A stretch of 10,365 bases of DNA from Bacteroidales bacterium (GTDB taxonomy: Bacteria; Bacteroidota; Bacteroidia; Bacteroidales; UBA3824): the NCBI GenBank assembly GCA_016287995.1, contig JAEEXW010000069.1, forward strand, positions 1-10,365. Reading direction: 5' to 3'. Position numbers and translations under genes: made by a program. Shown here piece by piece: positions 1-7,966 of this stretch; the stretch's first letter is position 1, and every line of letters starts with the position of its first letter. A model generated the notes under the pieces. That model was given only the letters and a program-made list of their open reading frames with translations. It made no database searches and was not told the origin of the DNA.

Positions 1-799
1 CCTGAAAAATTCTGCCGGCAGTACGGTAATATTGCAAAGCCAGCTTATAATCTTCGGTTTCATAATAAATATCTCCGCAAGTATTATAAGTGATTCCGAT
101 TTTGCCTTTTTGAGCCGCATGACGGTACTCATCGAAGTTCATGTTAAGATACTTCATTGCAGAATCGTATGCGTTGCCGTGAATGTAAGCCCGCGCCAAA
201 AAAGCGTTGATGTCAAATATTTTGTCAGAAAGGTGCAACGAATCATAAATTTCGCGTGCATATTTCATATTGAAAACCGCCTCGTTGAAACCGCTACCCG
301 ACAATATCGCAACACGTCCTAAAACGCCATAAGCGTCTGCTTTTATCTCCGCAAAATTATGTTTGTTACAAATTTCTATAACGTTAAGACAGTATTCTTG
401 CGCCAAATCATAAAGTTCTTGCGCGTAATAAATTCTTGCAATGTCCACCAAAGAAGCCGCAATTTCGTTTTGCATATCCGCTTTAACATAAATTTTATAA
501 GCGCGGAGTTGGTATTGAAGTGCTTCGGGATATTTTCTGGTAACATACTTAATTCTGCCGCAATATCTGTACGAAAGTGCTATTGTAAGGCTGTCCATTA
601 CGTTGTTAGCGGCAAAACGCCTTGCGCTGTCGGCATACACCGCCGCCACATAGGGCTGCGAAGCATAATTATCTTCAAACTTTTTTATATAACCGTAAAA
701 AATTCCGTTCAAAGAATCCGTCTGCGCAAAAACGCTTTCCGGCAGCAAAACAACCACCGAAAACGTTAATATCAATATTTTAAGAAAAAAACTTTTCAT
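1..799 (-). CDS. Exported TPR-repeat protein, 3' end cut by window edge
   Basis: Reading leftwards from the ATG at 799-797 gives 266 uninterrupted codons with no stop before position 1, so the C-terminus lies outside the window. Residues 1-25 form a signal peptide: a Lys-containing start, a hydrophobic core at about 4-19, and an Ala-X-Ala-like site (VFA before Gln26). The rest is helical with about five tetratricopeptide repeats at roughly 71-104, 112-146, 152-186, 193-225 and 234-266, each with the A/L...Y...A spacing typical of TPRs. TPRs bind protein partners; no enzymatic motif is visible. The gene starts 17 nt after the upstream triple-PAS kinase gene and is probably its co-transcribed partner. 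The missing part could add a membrane segment followed by a kinase or a DNA-binding domain, as happens in some Bacteroidota TPR proteins, so the final architecture is unknown. No strong Shine-Dalgarno precedes the start. The TPR and export calls are firm; the specific role is not known. Confidence 0.85.
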   Translation of the reverse strand, partial: MKSFFLKILILTFSVVVLLPESVFAQTDSLNGIFYGYIKKFEDNYASQPYVAAVYADSARRFAANNVMDSLTIALSYRYCGRIKYVTRKYPEALQYQLRAYKIYVKADMQNEIAASLVDIARIYYAQELYDLAQEYCLNVIEICNKHNFAEIKADAYGVLGRVAILSGSGFNEAVFNMKYAREIYDSLHLSDKIFDINAFLARAYIHGNAYDSAMKYLNMNFDEYRHAAQKGKIGITYNTCGDIYYETEDYKLALQYYRTAGRIFQ

Positions 800-816
800 A
801 ATCCGTTTTAAAATGC

Positions 817-2826
817 TTACATACCCGCTTTTTTGTACGGTATCGAAAAACTAAACACAGAACCCTTTGAAACCTCGCTTTTAACTTCAAGCACACCGCC
901 CATACGTTTTACAAGTTCGTTGGCGATAGCAAGACCGAGACCGTTGCCGCCGTACTGCCGCGCCACACCTTCGTCCGCCTGACGAAACCGCTCAAAGATG
1001 ACGTTAAGTTTGTCCTTCGGAATACCGATGCCGGAGTCTTCAACAAAGAAAACGACTTTGCCGTCCGAAAGATTAGCACCTAACTTGATATAACCCTTTT
1101 GCGTAAAGGTTACCGCATTGGCAATCAGTTTTTTAAGCACCTGACTGATGTACTGGTTGTCGGCATAAATCAGGGATTCGTATTCGCTAAAAGCACAAGT
1201 GCGTTTTAATTCCAACTTTTTACCCGATTCTTCGTGAAAATCGCTAAGATAAACAAAAGCGTCTTCAAGTATTGAGTTAATACTGCATATTTCGTGCCTT
1301 AATTTTATCTGTCCCGATTCTATTTTGGAAAGTTCCACAATATCATCGATGATATCAAGCAGTCTCAAAGTGTTCTTGTAAATAGCCCCAAGATAAGAGT
1401 GCAGTTTTTCGGGGTGAAGTCCCGACTGAATCATCTGTATATGCCCGTTGATAATATTGGCGGGCGTTCTTGTCTCGTGGGCGATGTTGGCAAGAAAAAT
1501 CGTTTTGAGGTTTGAGGAATCCTCAGCGTGGGTTTTCTGTTTCAAAAGTTCGCTCTGATACTTCTTGATTTCGGTAATGTCGCTCGAAATTATCTGAACG
1601 ACTTTTTCGCCGAAAGAATCGCTCAAAGGCTGCAAGGTTGACAAAAACCACTTTTCTTCACCTTTTATAACCACCGAAACGCGCCTTGTCATTATTTCGT
1701 CGGTTTCCAAAACGGTGCGGATAAAATCCTTGTCGGTCAAAGCCTCGGCAGGAATTTTTTTCTCGCCGGTCTTCGGGTCGTATTCCTCCTCAAAAAGTTC
1801 TACCGCCGTAGAATTACAAAGCACAATATTTCCGTCAACATCAGCCACAATTATCGGCTGCGAAATAGAATTGAAAAGCGTCTTGTAACGGTTTTCGCTT
1901 TCTGCCAACTCACGGCGGGCTTTTATAATTTCGTCAATATTCTGCATAACGCCCAAAATTCCGACTATCTTACCTTCGGAATCCTTTATCAGCGTTTTTG
2001 TAATAATGTACACCCTTGTTACTCCATCGGCACATTTAACAGAATTTTCGTATACCTGAATGGCTTTTTCTGTTAAAAGTTGCGAATCCTTATCATGCAA
2101 AAAGTCAGCCATGTCCTTTGAAAAACATTCGCTGAGTTCTAAAACCGTTTTTCCTATGATTTTTTCAGGAGGAACACCAACGATTGCTTTTGAATAACTG
2201 TCGTTGCAAAGTACATAACGTCCTTCGGTGTCTTTGTAAAAAAACGGTATCGGAAGTGCGTTAACAAGCGTCCGAGTAAAAATTAAATTCTCTTTCAGTT
2301 TTTTACCTTCCGGCGTTTCCATGTTAACGGCTTTGAATTGAAGCAAAAACCTGTCGTGTTTCAAAGCGGTGATTTTCACCTCAAAAACTCCGTCTGGCTC
2401 TTTAATTCTGATACTTACCGGTTCCAAAATTTTAGTTGCCTTCAAAATGCCGTCCATCCAAAGAGGGGATCTGAGGTTTTGAAGTTCTTTTTCGGTTTTG
2501 CCCAAAATATCTTTTATCTCCATGTTGCAAAACCTTGCAAACTCTTTGTTTACTCTGGTATAGACAAAATCAGAAGGCATAACGTCATTTTCGTCGAAAA
2601 TTATCTGTCCTGAGAAAGAGGGAATCAAAAGTTCCGCAAAACTCACTTCAAGCAGTTTTTCTGTGTATTCAAGATTTGCTTTCAAATCCGATTCGAGATT
2701 CGGCAAGGCGGAATATCCGCTAAAAATTTGATAACGGCTCAATACGTCTTTCAACGCCTGATTTTCCGTCTGCAATTTTTCAACCGTCTCGTTATACTCC
2801 CGTATATCGTCTTCAAAATTTATCAT
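817..2826 (-). CDS. Soluble triple-PAS sensor histidine kinase
   Basis: The protein has 669 aa. A short coiled-coil-like start (about 5-32) leads into a PAS-like domain at about 70-168, a second PAS at about 180-300 and a third at about 310-422, which ends in the DITEIKK-type linker. The dimerisation/phosphoacceptor helix carries His450 in AHETRTP, and the ATPase domain follows: N box with Asn570 (IANAVTFT), G1 box DSGIGI at 597-602, F box FERFRQ at 611-616 and G2 box GGNGLGL at 626-632. All catalytic boxes are intact, so it should autophosphorylate His450 and pass phosphate to an Asp receiver. No hydrophobic segment long enough to cross a membrane is present, so it is predicted cytoplasmic; the PAS ligand is unknown. 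There is no attached receiver or HPt domain. It starts 4 nt after the stop of the upstream TPR gene, with an AGGA just before the ATG, which suggests translational coupling. The family is certain; the signal and partner are not. Confidence 0.95.
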   Translation of the reverse strand: MINFEDDIREYNETVEKLQTENQALKDVLSRYQIFSGYSALPNLESDLKANLEYTEKLLEVSFAELLIPSFSGQIIFDENDVMPSDFVYTRVNKEFARFCNMEIKDILGKTEKELQNLRSPLWMDGILKATKILEPVSIRIKEPDGVFEVKITALKHDRFLLQFKAVNMETPEGKKLKENLIFTRTLVNALPIPFFYKDTEGRYVLCNDSYSKAIVGVPPEKIIGKTVLELSECFSKDMADFLHDKDSQLLTEKAIQVYENSVKCADGVTRVYIITKTLIKDSEGKIVGILGVMQNIDEIIKARRELAESENRYKTLFNSISQPIIVADVDGNIVLCNSTAVELFEEEYDPKTGEKKIPAEALTDKDFIRTVLETDEIMTRRVSVVIKGEEKWFLSTLQPLSDSFGEKVVQIISSDITEIKKYQSELLKQKTHAEDSSNLKTIFLANIAHETRTPANIINGHIQMIQSGLHPEKLHSYLGAIYKNTLRLLDIIDDIVELSKIESGQIKLRHEICSINSILEDAFVYLSDFHEESGKKLELKRTCAFSEYESLIYADNQYISQVLKKLIANAVTFTQKGYIKLGANLSDGKVVFFVEDSGIGIPKDKLNVIFERFRQADEGVARQYGGNGLGLAIANELVKRMGGVLEVKSEVSKGSVFSFSIPYKKAGM

Positions 2827-2830
2827 AATC

Positions 2831-4930
2831 CTATTTTTTCAAGTTTGCCAATACTTTTTGTAAATATTCGTAATAATATCCGGCAGAAGAATTTTCTGTA
2901 AAAGGTTTAAGAATCTCTCCGGCATGTTGTAAGAGTTCACGGTTTTTGTCGCGGTTTTTGCTTGTACATTCCGCAATGTTGATAGCGGTTTTTGCATAGG
3001 CGGTCGCCGCCTCTATATCGTAATCCTCTTCGGATATAGTTTCAAACAATTTTTGTGCCTTAAAGAAACTCTCGTCCGCTTTTTCGTGCTTGTTGAGTGC
3101 ATAATACAACAATCCGAGATTATTTAACGCACTTGCAGCCGAGGCATACGAAATAATATTTTTCTCAGCCAAAGATGTGCGGATTCCAACGGCTTTTTCA
3201 TAATACAACTCCGCAGAAACAAAATCCCCGCTGTCAAAAGCACAGTTGCCAAGTTGAAGCAGAATTTCACCTGTCTCCGTCAAAAATTTCCCGCTCTGTC
3301 TGCCGCTAATATTTGAAATCTCATTATACGCCTCTTTCATAACGGCATACGCAACACTCTTTTTGCCCGCATAATCGTATGTCAAAGCCAAATTATAATC
3401 AGTAACGGCACTTTTATAATAAAAATCCTCCGTAGAAGTATCGGAATACTGCTCCAAAGTTTCCCTCAAAGTACTCAAAATATTAATAGCCGCCTCAAAA
3501 TTCTCCTCCTTATTATATATAGAGGCAAGATTTGAGAGCGTATTGTAATAACTGTCGAGATACACTCCGGGGTCTGAGGCGAGAATCCCGCGACGCGTTT
3601 GTCCGGAGAGTTCGTAATTTTTTTTTGCGCCGGGCGTATCACCAGAAAACAGACAAACGTATGCCAAATTGTCATAACTTTCGGACAAAGCATTTTTGTT
3701 TTCGTCCCTTGGGTCAGTGCCGACGATTTTTTCCCGCGTAAGAGCCGCCTGCTCCAAATAATAAACCGCCAAATCGATGTCGGCATTGTCAACGCAAAAC
3801 ATTCCGTAATCTGTCAAAACCTCAGCCCAAAGACCTAAATAACTGTCGGATTTTTGAGCGAGTTCTTTTCTTATTTTGTATGACTCAGTATAAAATTCGT
3901 CAGCCTTTTCGTAGTTTTTTTCTGACCTATTCAATACCGCCAAATTATTGTAAAGCGTTGAGAGTTGCACTCTTTCGCCGTCGGTAAAAGAGTTTTTTTC
4001 GTCAAAAATTTTCAAAGCCTTTTCAAGACAAACGGCTGCGGAATCTGGCAAAGAAAGTTTTCTAAAAAGATTGCCCTTATCGGTTAAAAGTTTTGCATAA
4101 ACGGTCATAACACTTTGATTACTCTTAGAGTATCTTTCCAAAAGTTTTTCCGCCAAAGTGTAATTTAAAAGTGCCTCTTCGAGACTTCCCGCATTGTCGA
4201 ACAAAACGCCCAAATTATTATAAACCGTCGCTTTTTCGTAATCATAACATTTTGAAGTTCTTGTTTCCAACATATTGTATAGTTCAAGAGCCTCCATGTA
4301 TTTTTTCTTTGCCGACAAATACTGTGGAATTTCAGCACAGACAATGCCGTGAGAGTTCAGAATATTGGCTTTTCCTTCAATACATATATTAAGTGAAGAA
4401 TATCTTTCGTCAGAAAAAATACTTTCCGCTTCTTCGCACAAAAGCCGTGCCTTCGGAAAATTTTTCACCAAAATTTCAAACGAGGCCACAACGCTTTCAG
4501 CACACGCTAAAAAAACCATACACTCATGCTTTTTGTTGACGGCATTAATCACGAAATTAAGCCCCGCATTAAATTTTTCCTGCGCCGCTGCATAACACCC
4601 CCTTTCTTTAAAAAAGTTTCCCCAACGAATGTAAACCGTTGATAATAAAATATTTTTATCGGTTTCGTCTTTGAATTTTGCAGCGTATGCCTCCGCTTTC
4701 AAAAATTTTTCAGATGTCGAAAGAGAATCCTCATCTTTGAGTCCATTAATCAAAACTGCAAAACGGTGAAGTTTGTTGTCTCCTATTTTTTTAGCATATT
4801 CTTCCATGCCGGAAATGTCGTAAACACCTGCTTCAACACATTTGAGCATAGAAGATTGCGGCTTTTGCGCCGCTAACTCAAAAGACAAGGCACAAACCGT
4901 TAAAAATAATATGTAAAAATACTTCAACAT
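2831..4930 (-). CDS. Exported multi-TPR (kinesin-light-chain-like) protein
   Basis: The protein has 699 aa. Residues 1-21 are a signal peptide (hydrophobic 3-18, cleavage expected after LAA, leaving Gln22 first). Nearly all of the remainder is TPR solenoid. Clear repeats of about 34-42 residues lie near 93-128, 191-220, 235-268, 279-310, 326-358, 370-402, 417-448, 463-495, 508-540, 557-588 and 601-632. Several have the YNNLG/LYNNLA...YEKA pattern of kinesin-light-chain-like TPRs. There is no C-terminal membrane anchor and no kinase, HTH or enzyme motif, so it looks like a free periplasmic or secreted scaffold. It sits between two kinase genes, starting 9 nt after one and ending 4 nt before the other, with a purine-rich GAAAAAAGA spacer before its ATG. 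Its likely role is protein recognition linked to the kinases, but that is inferred from position only. An alternative is that the N-terminal hydrophobic stretch stays as an anchor. Confidence 0.9.
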   Translation of the reverse strand: MLKYFYILFLTVCALSFELAAQKPQSSMLKCVEAGVYDISGMEEYAKKIGDNKLHRFAVLINGLKDEDSLSTSEKFLKAEAYAAKFKDETDKNILLSTVYIRWGNFFKERGCYAAAQEKFNAGLNFVINAVNKKHECMVFLACAESVVASFEILVKNFPKARLLCEEAESIFSDERYSSLNICIEGKANILNSHGIVCAEIPQYLSAKKKYMEALELYNMLETRTSKCYDYEKATVYNNLGVLFDNAGSLEEALLNYTLAEKLLERYSKSNQSVMTVYAKLLTDKGNLFRKLSLPDSAAVCLEKALKIFDEKNSFTDGERVQLSTLYNNLAVLNRSEKNYEKADEFYTESYKIRKELAQKSDSYLGLWAEVLTDYGMFCVDNADIDLAVYYLEQAALTREKIVGTDPRDENKNALSESYDNLAYVCLFSGDTPGAKKNYELSGQTRRGILASDPGVYLDSYYNTLSNLASIYNKEENFEAAINILSTLRETLEQYSDTSTEDFYYKSAVTDYNLALTYDYAGKKSVAYAVMKEAYNEISNISGRQSGKFLTETGEILLQLGNCAFDSGDFVSAELYYEKAVGIRTSLAEKNIISYASAASALNNLGLLYYALNKHEKADESFFKAQKLFETISEEDYDIEAATAYAKTAINIAECTSKNRDKNRELLQHAGEILKPFTENSSAGYYYEYLQKVLANLKK

Positions 4931-4939
4931 TCTTTTTTC

Positions 4940-6535
4940 TCAAATTATAAAACTAAACACCGTAACTCCGTCTTCGGATTTCGCGTTAAGACGGCTATTA
5001 TGAAGTTCCAAAAACTTATTACAAAGCCTCAAACCAAAGCCCGTACCTTTTTCTCCTGAGGTTCCCAACGTAGAAGCAACCGAAACGCCCGAATTAATTT
5101 TTTGAATTTTGTCTAAGGGAATCGTTTCGCCGGAATTATAGACCGAAACTTTTACTTTGCCGTTAGAAAGACTTTCCGCAAAAATTTTCACTGAGGTTGA
5201 CGGCAAAGAAAATTTCACGGCGTTAGAAACCAAGTTTCTAATTACCGTAGAAATTTTATATTCATCGGCAAAAATTTTAATATCACTATCTACATTATTT
5301 TCGAGTTTAACAGCCTTTCTGTAAGCCTGCAACGAAATCAAATCCACAATCGATTCAGTAATCTGACTAAGCGGTATTTCCTGAATATCCATCTTCAAAT
5401 CATCGGAAAGCGAATTGGAATAGTCCAAAAGGTTAACAAGCAAATCATAACCTTCTGAGGCAGAAGTTCTTATGATTTCAGAATATTCCCTCGCACCTTC
5501 ATAATCGAAAGAATCAAGAGCCTCCGTTAAAAGTCCCGCAAAACCGAGCAGCGAATTAAACGGATTTTTCAAATCGTGGCCGACAATTTTCATAAGGCGG
5601 TTTTTGGCTTCGATTTCCTCTTCAAGACGTTTTTGCGTTGTGCGTAGGTCGGTTATGTCATGAACGGAGCCAAGCACACGAACTGCAAAATTGTTTTCGT
5701 CCTTAATAGTTACACCTTTTATTTCTATCCAAACTTTTTTACCATCACTCTGACGAATAATTTGCGTCTCTATGGTAAAAGGATTACCGGCGATTAAAAC
5801 CGTGTCTTTCAGCAACATAGCAACCCTTTTACGGTCTTCGGGGACAATCATCGCATAAAAACGCTCCAAAGTGCAGAAAGTCGGGTCTTCAAGACCCAAA
5901 ATTTCGCCCGTAGCACGGCTTAATATATAAGTGTCGGTTATCAGGTTAAAATCGTAATAATTGCCGTATCGAAAAATTGAATCGTAATCAATTTTAGGTC
6001 CGTAACCGCCGTCCGAAACGTAACGGATACTATATTCAAGAATTTTTGAGGCGGTTTCAATTATTTTTGAGACGGCGTATTCTATGCGCCTTCTCGGAAT
6101 CACAGGCACGGAATGTGCGATTGAAGGGTCTTCGTCGCCCTCCAAAATGAACGCTCCGCCCATAATATACCCCACACACTTCTCTCTCACCCAAATAGGA
6201 ACGGCAACGCCGCACGTATTGTCGGCATAACAAAGCACATTAACACTATGCAAAGGGGTTGCAATGCAATCCAGAGCAATCGAAACCACTTCCCCGTCAA
6301 ACTTTCTGTCAGAATGTTCGAGGAAAAAGCCCGAACGCTGTCCGTAAGGCTCTCTAACAACCGCCAAAATTTCGATTTCAAGCAAACGCGCCACAAGGGC
6401 AATTTCGCTGTTAGCACCGAAAACCCTGACAAAAAGCCCGCAGGCATTTTCAAGATTTACGCCATCGCAACTGTCCTCATAACCGACAAAACCGTCAATC
6501 AAAACCTGCGAATCACTGACTACTGTATAATTCAT
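4940..6535 (-). CDS. PocR-like/PAS sensor histidine kinase
   Basis: The protein has 531 aa and no membrane segment. Residues about 5-170 resemble the PocR sensory domain: a Cys-containing stretch (Cys90, Cys102, Cys108) followed by GVAVPIWVREKCVGYIMGGAF at about 109-129, the usual 'VPI...G.I.GG' signature. That domain has been proposed to sense small hydrocarbon derivatives. A PAS domain spans about 190-297 and ends in VHDITDL. A short coiled coil (about 298-315) leads to the phosphoacceptor His320 in GHDLKNPF. The ATPase domain follows, with Asn438 (VSNAVKFS) and a G2 box GEKGTGFGL at 494-502. The G1 box is unusual: YNSGETI at 466-472 in place of DxGxG, and no clear F box is visible. The gene is first in the minus-strand block, so it may lead an operon; a TPR gene follows 9 nt later. 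The kinase assignment is firm. The PocR call is by pattern, about 70% sure, and the ligand is unknown. Confidence 0.92.
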   Translation of the reverse strand: MNYTVVSDSQVLIDGFVGYEDSCDGVNLENACGLFVRVFGANSEIALVARLLEIEILAVVREPYGQRSGFFLEHSDRKFDGEVVSIALDCIATPLHSVNVLCYADNTCGVAVPIWVREKCVGYIMGGAFILEGDEDPSIAHSVPVIPRRRIEYAVSKIIETASKILEYSIRYVSDGGYGPKIDYDSIFRYGNYYDFNLITDTYILSRATGEILGLEDPTFCTLERFYAMIVPEDRKRVAMLLKDTVLIAGNPFTIETQIIRQSDGKKVWIEIKGVTIKDENNFAVRVLGSVHDITDLRTTQKRLEEEIEAKNRLMKIVGHDLKNPFNSLLGFAGLLTEALDSFDYEGAREYSEIIRTSASEGYDLLVNLLDYSNSLSDDLKMDIQEIPLSQITESIVDLISLQAYRKAVKLENNVDSDIKIFADEYKISTVIRNLVSNAVKFSLPSTSVKIFAESLSNGKVKVSVYNSGETIPLDKIQKINSGVSVASTLGTSGEKGTGFGLRLCNKFLELHNSRLNAKSEDGVTVFSFII

Positions 6536-6578
6536 ACCGCCAATTTTCTTGCATAAAAAAACCGCACTAAATTAAACA

Positions 6579-6594
6579 TTTTTTTGAAAAAAAA
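6579..6594. promoter_or_regulatory. Facing T- and A-tracts upstream of pgk promoter
   Basis: A run of seven T, one G and eight A forms a near-palindrome (extended by AC at 6576 and GT at 6595) immediately upstream of the pgk -33 element. Such tracts could act as an UP-like element or bend the DNA between the two divergent transcription units. This is inferred from composition and position only. Confidence 0.3.
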
Positions 6595-6596
6595 GT

Positions 6597-6628
6597 ATTG
6601 GAGTTAATAAAAAAATATAATAAATTTG
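6597..6628 (+). promoter_or_regulatory. Bacteroidota-type promoter of pgk
   Basis: A -7 box TAAATTTG at 6621-6628 is an exact match to the Bacteroidota consensus TAnnTTTG. It is preceded after 20 bp by ATTG at 6597-6600, three of four bases of the -33 TTTG element. Transcription would begin near 6633-6636 and give a leader of about 35-38 nt that is nearly all A, T and C with no Shine-Dalgarno. That is common for well-expressed genes in this phylum. The arrangement fits the primary sigma factor. Confidence 0.75.
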
Positions 6629-6670
6629 CATTTGTAAAATTTTTCAAAACAACATAAAATTATATTATCC

Positions 6671-7948
6671 ATGCAAAAGATTGATAATTACAATTTTAAG
6701 GGCAAAAAAGTTATTGTCAGAGTTGACTTTAACGTTCCTTTGAACAAAGAAACCGGCGAGGTTTCGGACGATACGAGAATCCGCGGCGCGTTGCCGACCA
6801 TCAAAAAAATCATTGAAGACGGCGGTTCGGCTATCTTAATGTCGCACATGGGCAAACCCAAAAACGTAGATCCGCACGCAGGCGAGGCAAAATTCTCCCT
6901 CAAACAGATTATTCCTGCTATTGAGAAGTACACAAAAGAGTTTGGCGTTCCTGCAATTCAGTTTGCAGAAGACTGCGCTAATGCAGACGCTCAGGCCGTT
7001 GCGTTGAAACCCGGTCAGATTCTTCTTCTTGAAAACTTACGTTTCTACGCTGAAGAAGAAGGCAAACCAAGAGGTATCGAAAAAGACGATCCCAATTTTG
7101 AGGCTGCTAAAAAAGAAATGAAGGCAAAACAGGCTGACTTTGCAAAGAAACTCGCTTCATACGCTGAGGTTTATGTAAACGACGCTTTCGGTACGGCTCA
7201 CAGAAAACACGCTTCTACGGCTGTTATCGCTGACTCGTTTGCAGAGGACAAAAAGATGTTCGGTTTCCTTATCAACAAGGAACTCTACGCTATGGATCAG
7301 GTACTTAACGATGCTCGCAAACCTTTCACGGCTATCATGGGCGGTGCAAAAGTTTCTGACAAAATCAACGTTATCACCAACCTTCTCGACCGTGTACAGA
7401 ACCTTATCATCGGCGGCGGCATGACCTACACCTTTATTAAGGCTCTCGGCGGCAAAATTGGAAACTCTCTCTGCGAAGAAGACAAACTCGACCTCGCAAA
7501 AGAAATTCTCGACAAAGCAAAAGCAAAAGGCGTAAACGTATATTTGCCGGTTGACGCTGTTAACGCAGACAAATTCGACAAAGATGCCAACACCAACGTT
7601 TCGGACGTTAACAACACTCCCGACGGTTGGATGGGCTTAGACATCGCTGAAAAATCTATCGCTAAATTTGAAGAAGTTATCGTTAACTCTAAGACCGTTA
7701 TTTGGAACGGACCTATGGGCGTTTTCGAAATGGAAAAATTTGCAAAAGGTACTTCTGCAATCGCTCAGGCAGTTGCAAAAGCAACAGCAAACGGTGCATT
7801 CACACTTATCGGCGGCGGCGATTCAGTTGCTGCAATCAACAAAAACAAACTCGCTGACAAAGTAAGTTACGTTTCTACCGGTGGCGGCGCAATGCTCGAA
7901 TACATGGAAGGCAAACAACTTCCCGGTATCGTTGCAATCAGAGGATAA
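6671..7948 (+). CDS. pgk: Phosphoglycerate kinase
   Basis: This is the cytoplasmic glycolytic enzyme that converts 1,3-bisphosphoglycerate and ADP to 3-phosphoglycerate and ATP. The 425-aa product shows the family landmarks in order: RVDFNVPLN at 17-25, SHMGKPK at 58-64, ENLRF at 121-125, DAFGTAHR at 171-178 (substrate-binding N-domain), GGAKVSDKI at 224-232, GPMGVFE at 347-353, and the nucleotide-site GGGDSVAAI at 381-389 with STGGGAMLE at 402-410. All key segments are intact, so it should be active. It is longer than the roughly 390-aa E. coli enzyme, mainly through extra residues at about 126-160 after ENLRF, a length variant also seen in eukaryotic-type PGKs. The gene stands alone: it has its own promoter upstream, it diverges from the kinase block and it ends in a hairpin terminator. 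Codons such as AAC, GCT and CTC are more frequent than in its neighbours, as expected for high expression. The ATG at 6671 precedes the conserved N-terminal strand by the usual distance. Confidence 0.98.
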   Translation: MQKIDNYNFKGKKVIVRVDFNVPLNKETGEVSDDTRIRGALPTIKKIIEDGGSAILMSHMGKPKNVDPHAGEAKFSLKQIIPAIEKYTKEFGVPAIQFAEDCANADAQAVALKPGQILLLENLRFYAEEEGKPRGIEKDDPNFEAAKKEMKAKQADFAKKLASYAEVYVNDAFGTAHRKHASTAVIADSFAEDKKMFGFLINKELYAMDQVLNDARKPFTAIMGGAKVSDKINVITNLLDRVQNLIIGGGMTYTFIKALGGKIGNSLCEEDKLDLAKEILDKAKAKGVNVYLPVDAVNADKFDKDANTNVSDVNNTPDGWMGLDIAEKSIAKFEEVIVNSKTVIWNGPMGVFEMEKFAKGTSAIAQAVAKATANGAFTLIGGGDSVAAINKNKLADKVSYVSTGGGAMLEYMEGKQLPGIVAIRG

Positions 7949-7966
7949 TTTTTCTCTAACATATAT

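Larger units (their letters stand above)
1..6535 (-). other. Probable kinase-TPR-kinase-TPR operon
   Basis: Four genes on the same strand are separated by only 9, 4 and 17 nt, and no terminator-like hairpin lies between them. The order alternates soluble sensor kinase, exported TPR protein, soluble sensor kinase, exported TPR protein. Transcription should start in the 6536-6670 region or inside the 5' part of pgk. I found no good TAnnTTTG box on the minus strand there; the nearest is TACTTTTT (plus-strand complement at about 6590-6597), which lacks the final G and a matching -33 element. The operon continues to the left, and its end is not visible. Confidence 0.75.

Noticed and set aside
32..769. 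Two plus-strand open frames (32-322 and 359-769)
   Set aside because: They lie opposite a continuous TPR reading frame with a good signal peptide and have no recognisable protein features; they are antisense shadows.
2831..4930. TPR repeats as possible DNA tandem repeats
   Set aside because: The periodicity is at protein level only; the DNA of the repeats has diverged and shows no recent duplication.
6248..6556. Plus-strand open frame opposite the start of the PocR-like kinase
   Set aside because: No promoter or start signal and no known motif; it is antisense to a well-supported domain.
6536..6670. Riboswitch or structured leader in the divergent intergenic region
   Set aside because: The region is almost entirely A/T with no stable GC-containing stems; only promoter-like boxes and A/T tracts are visible.
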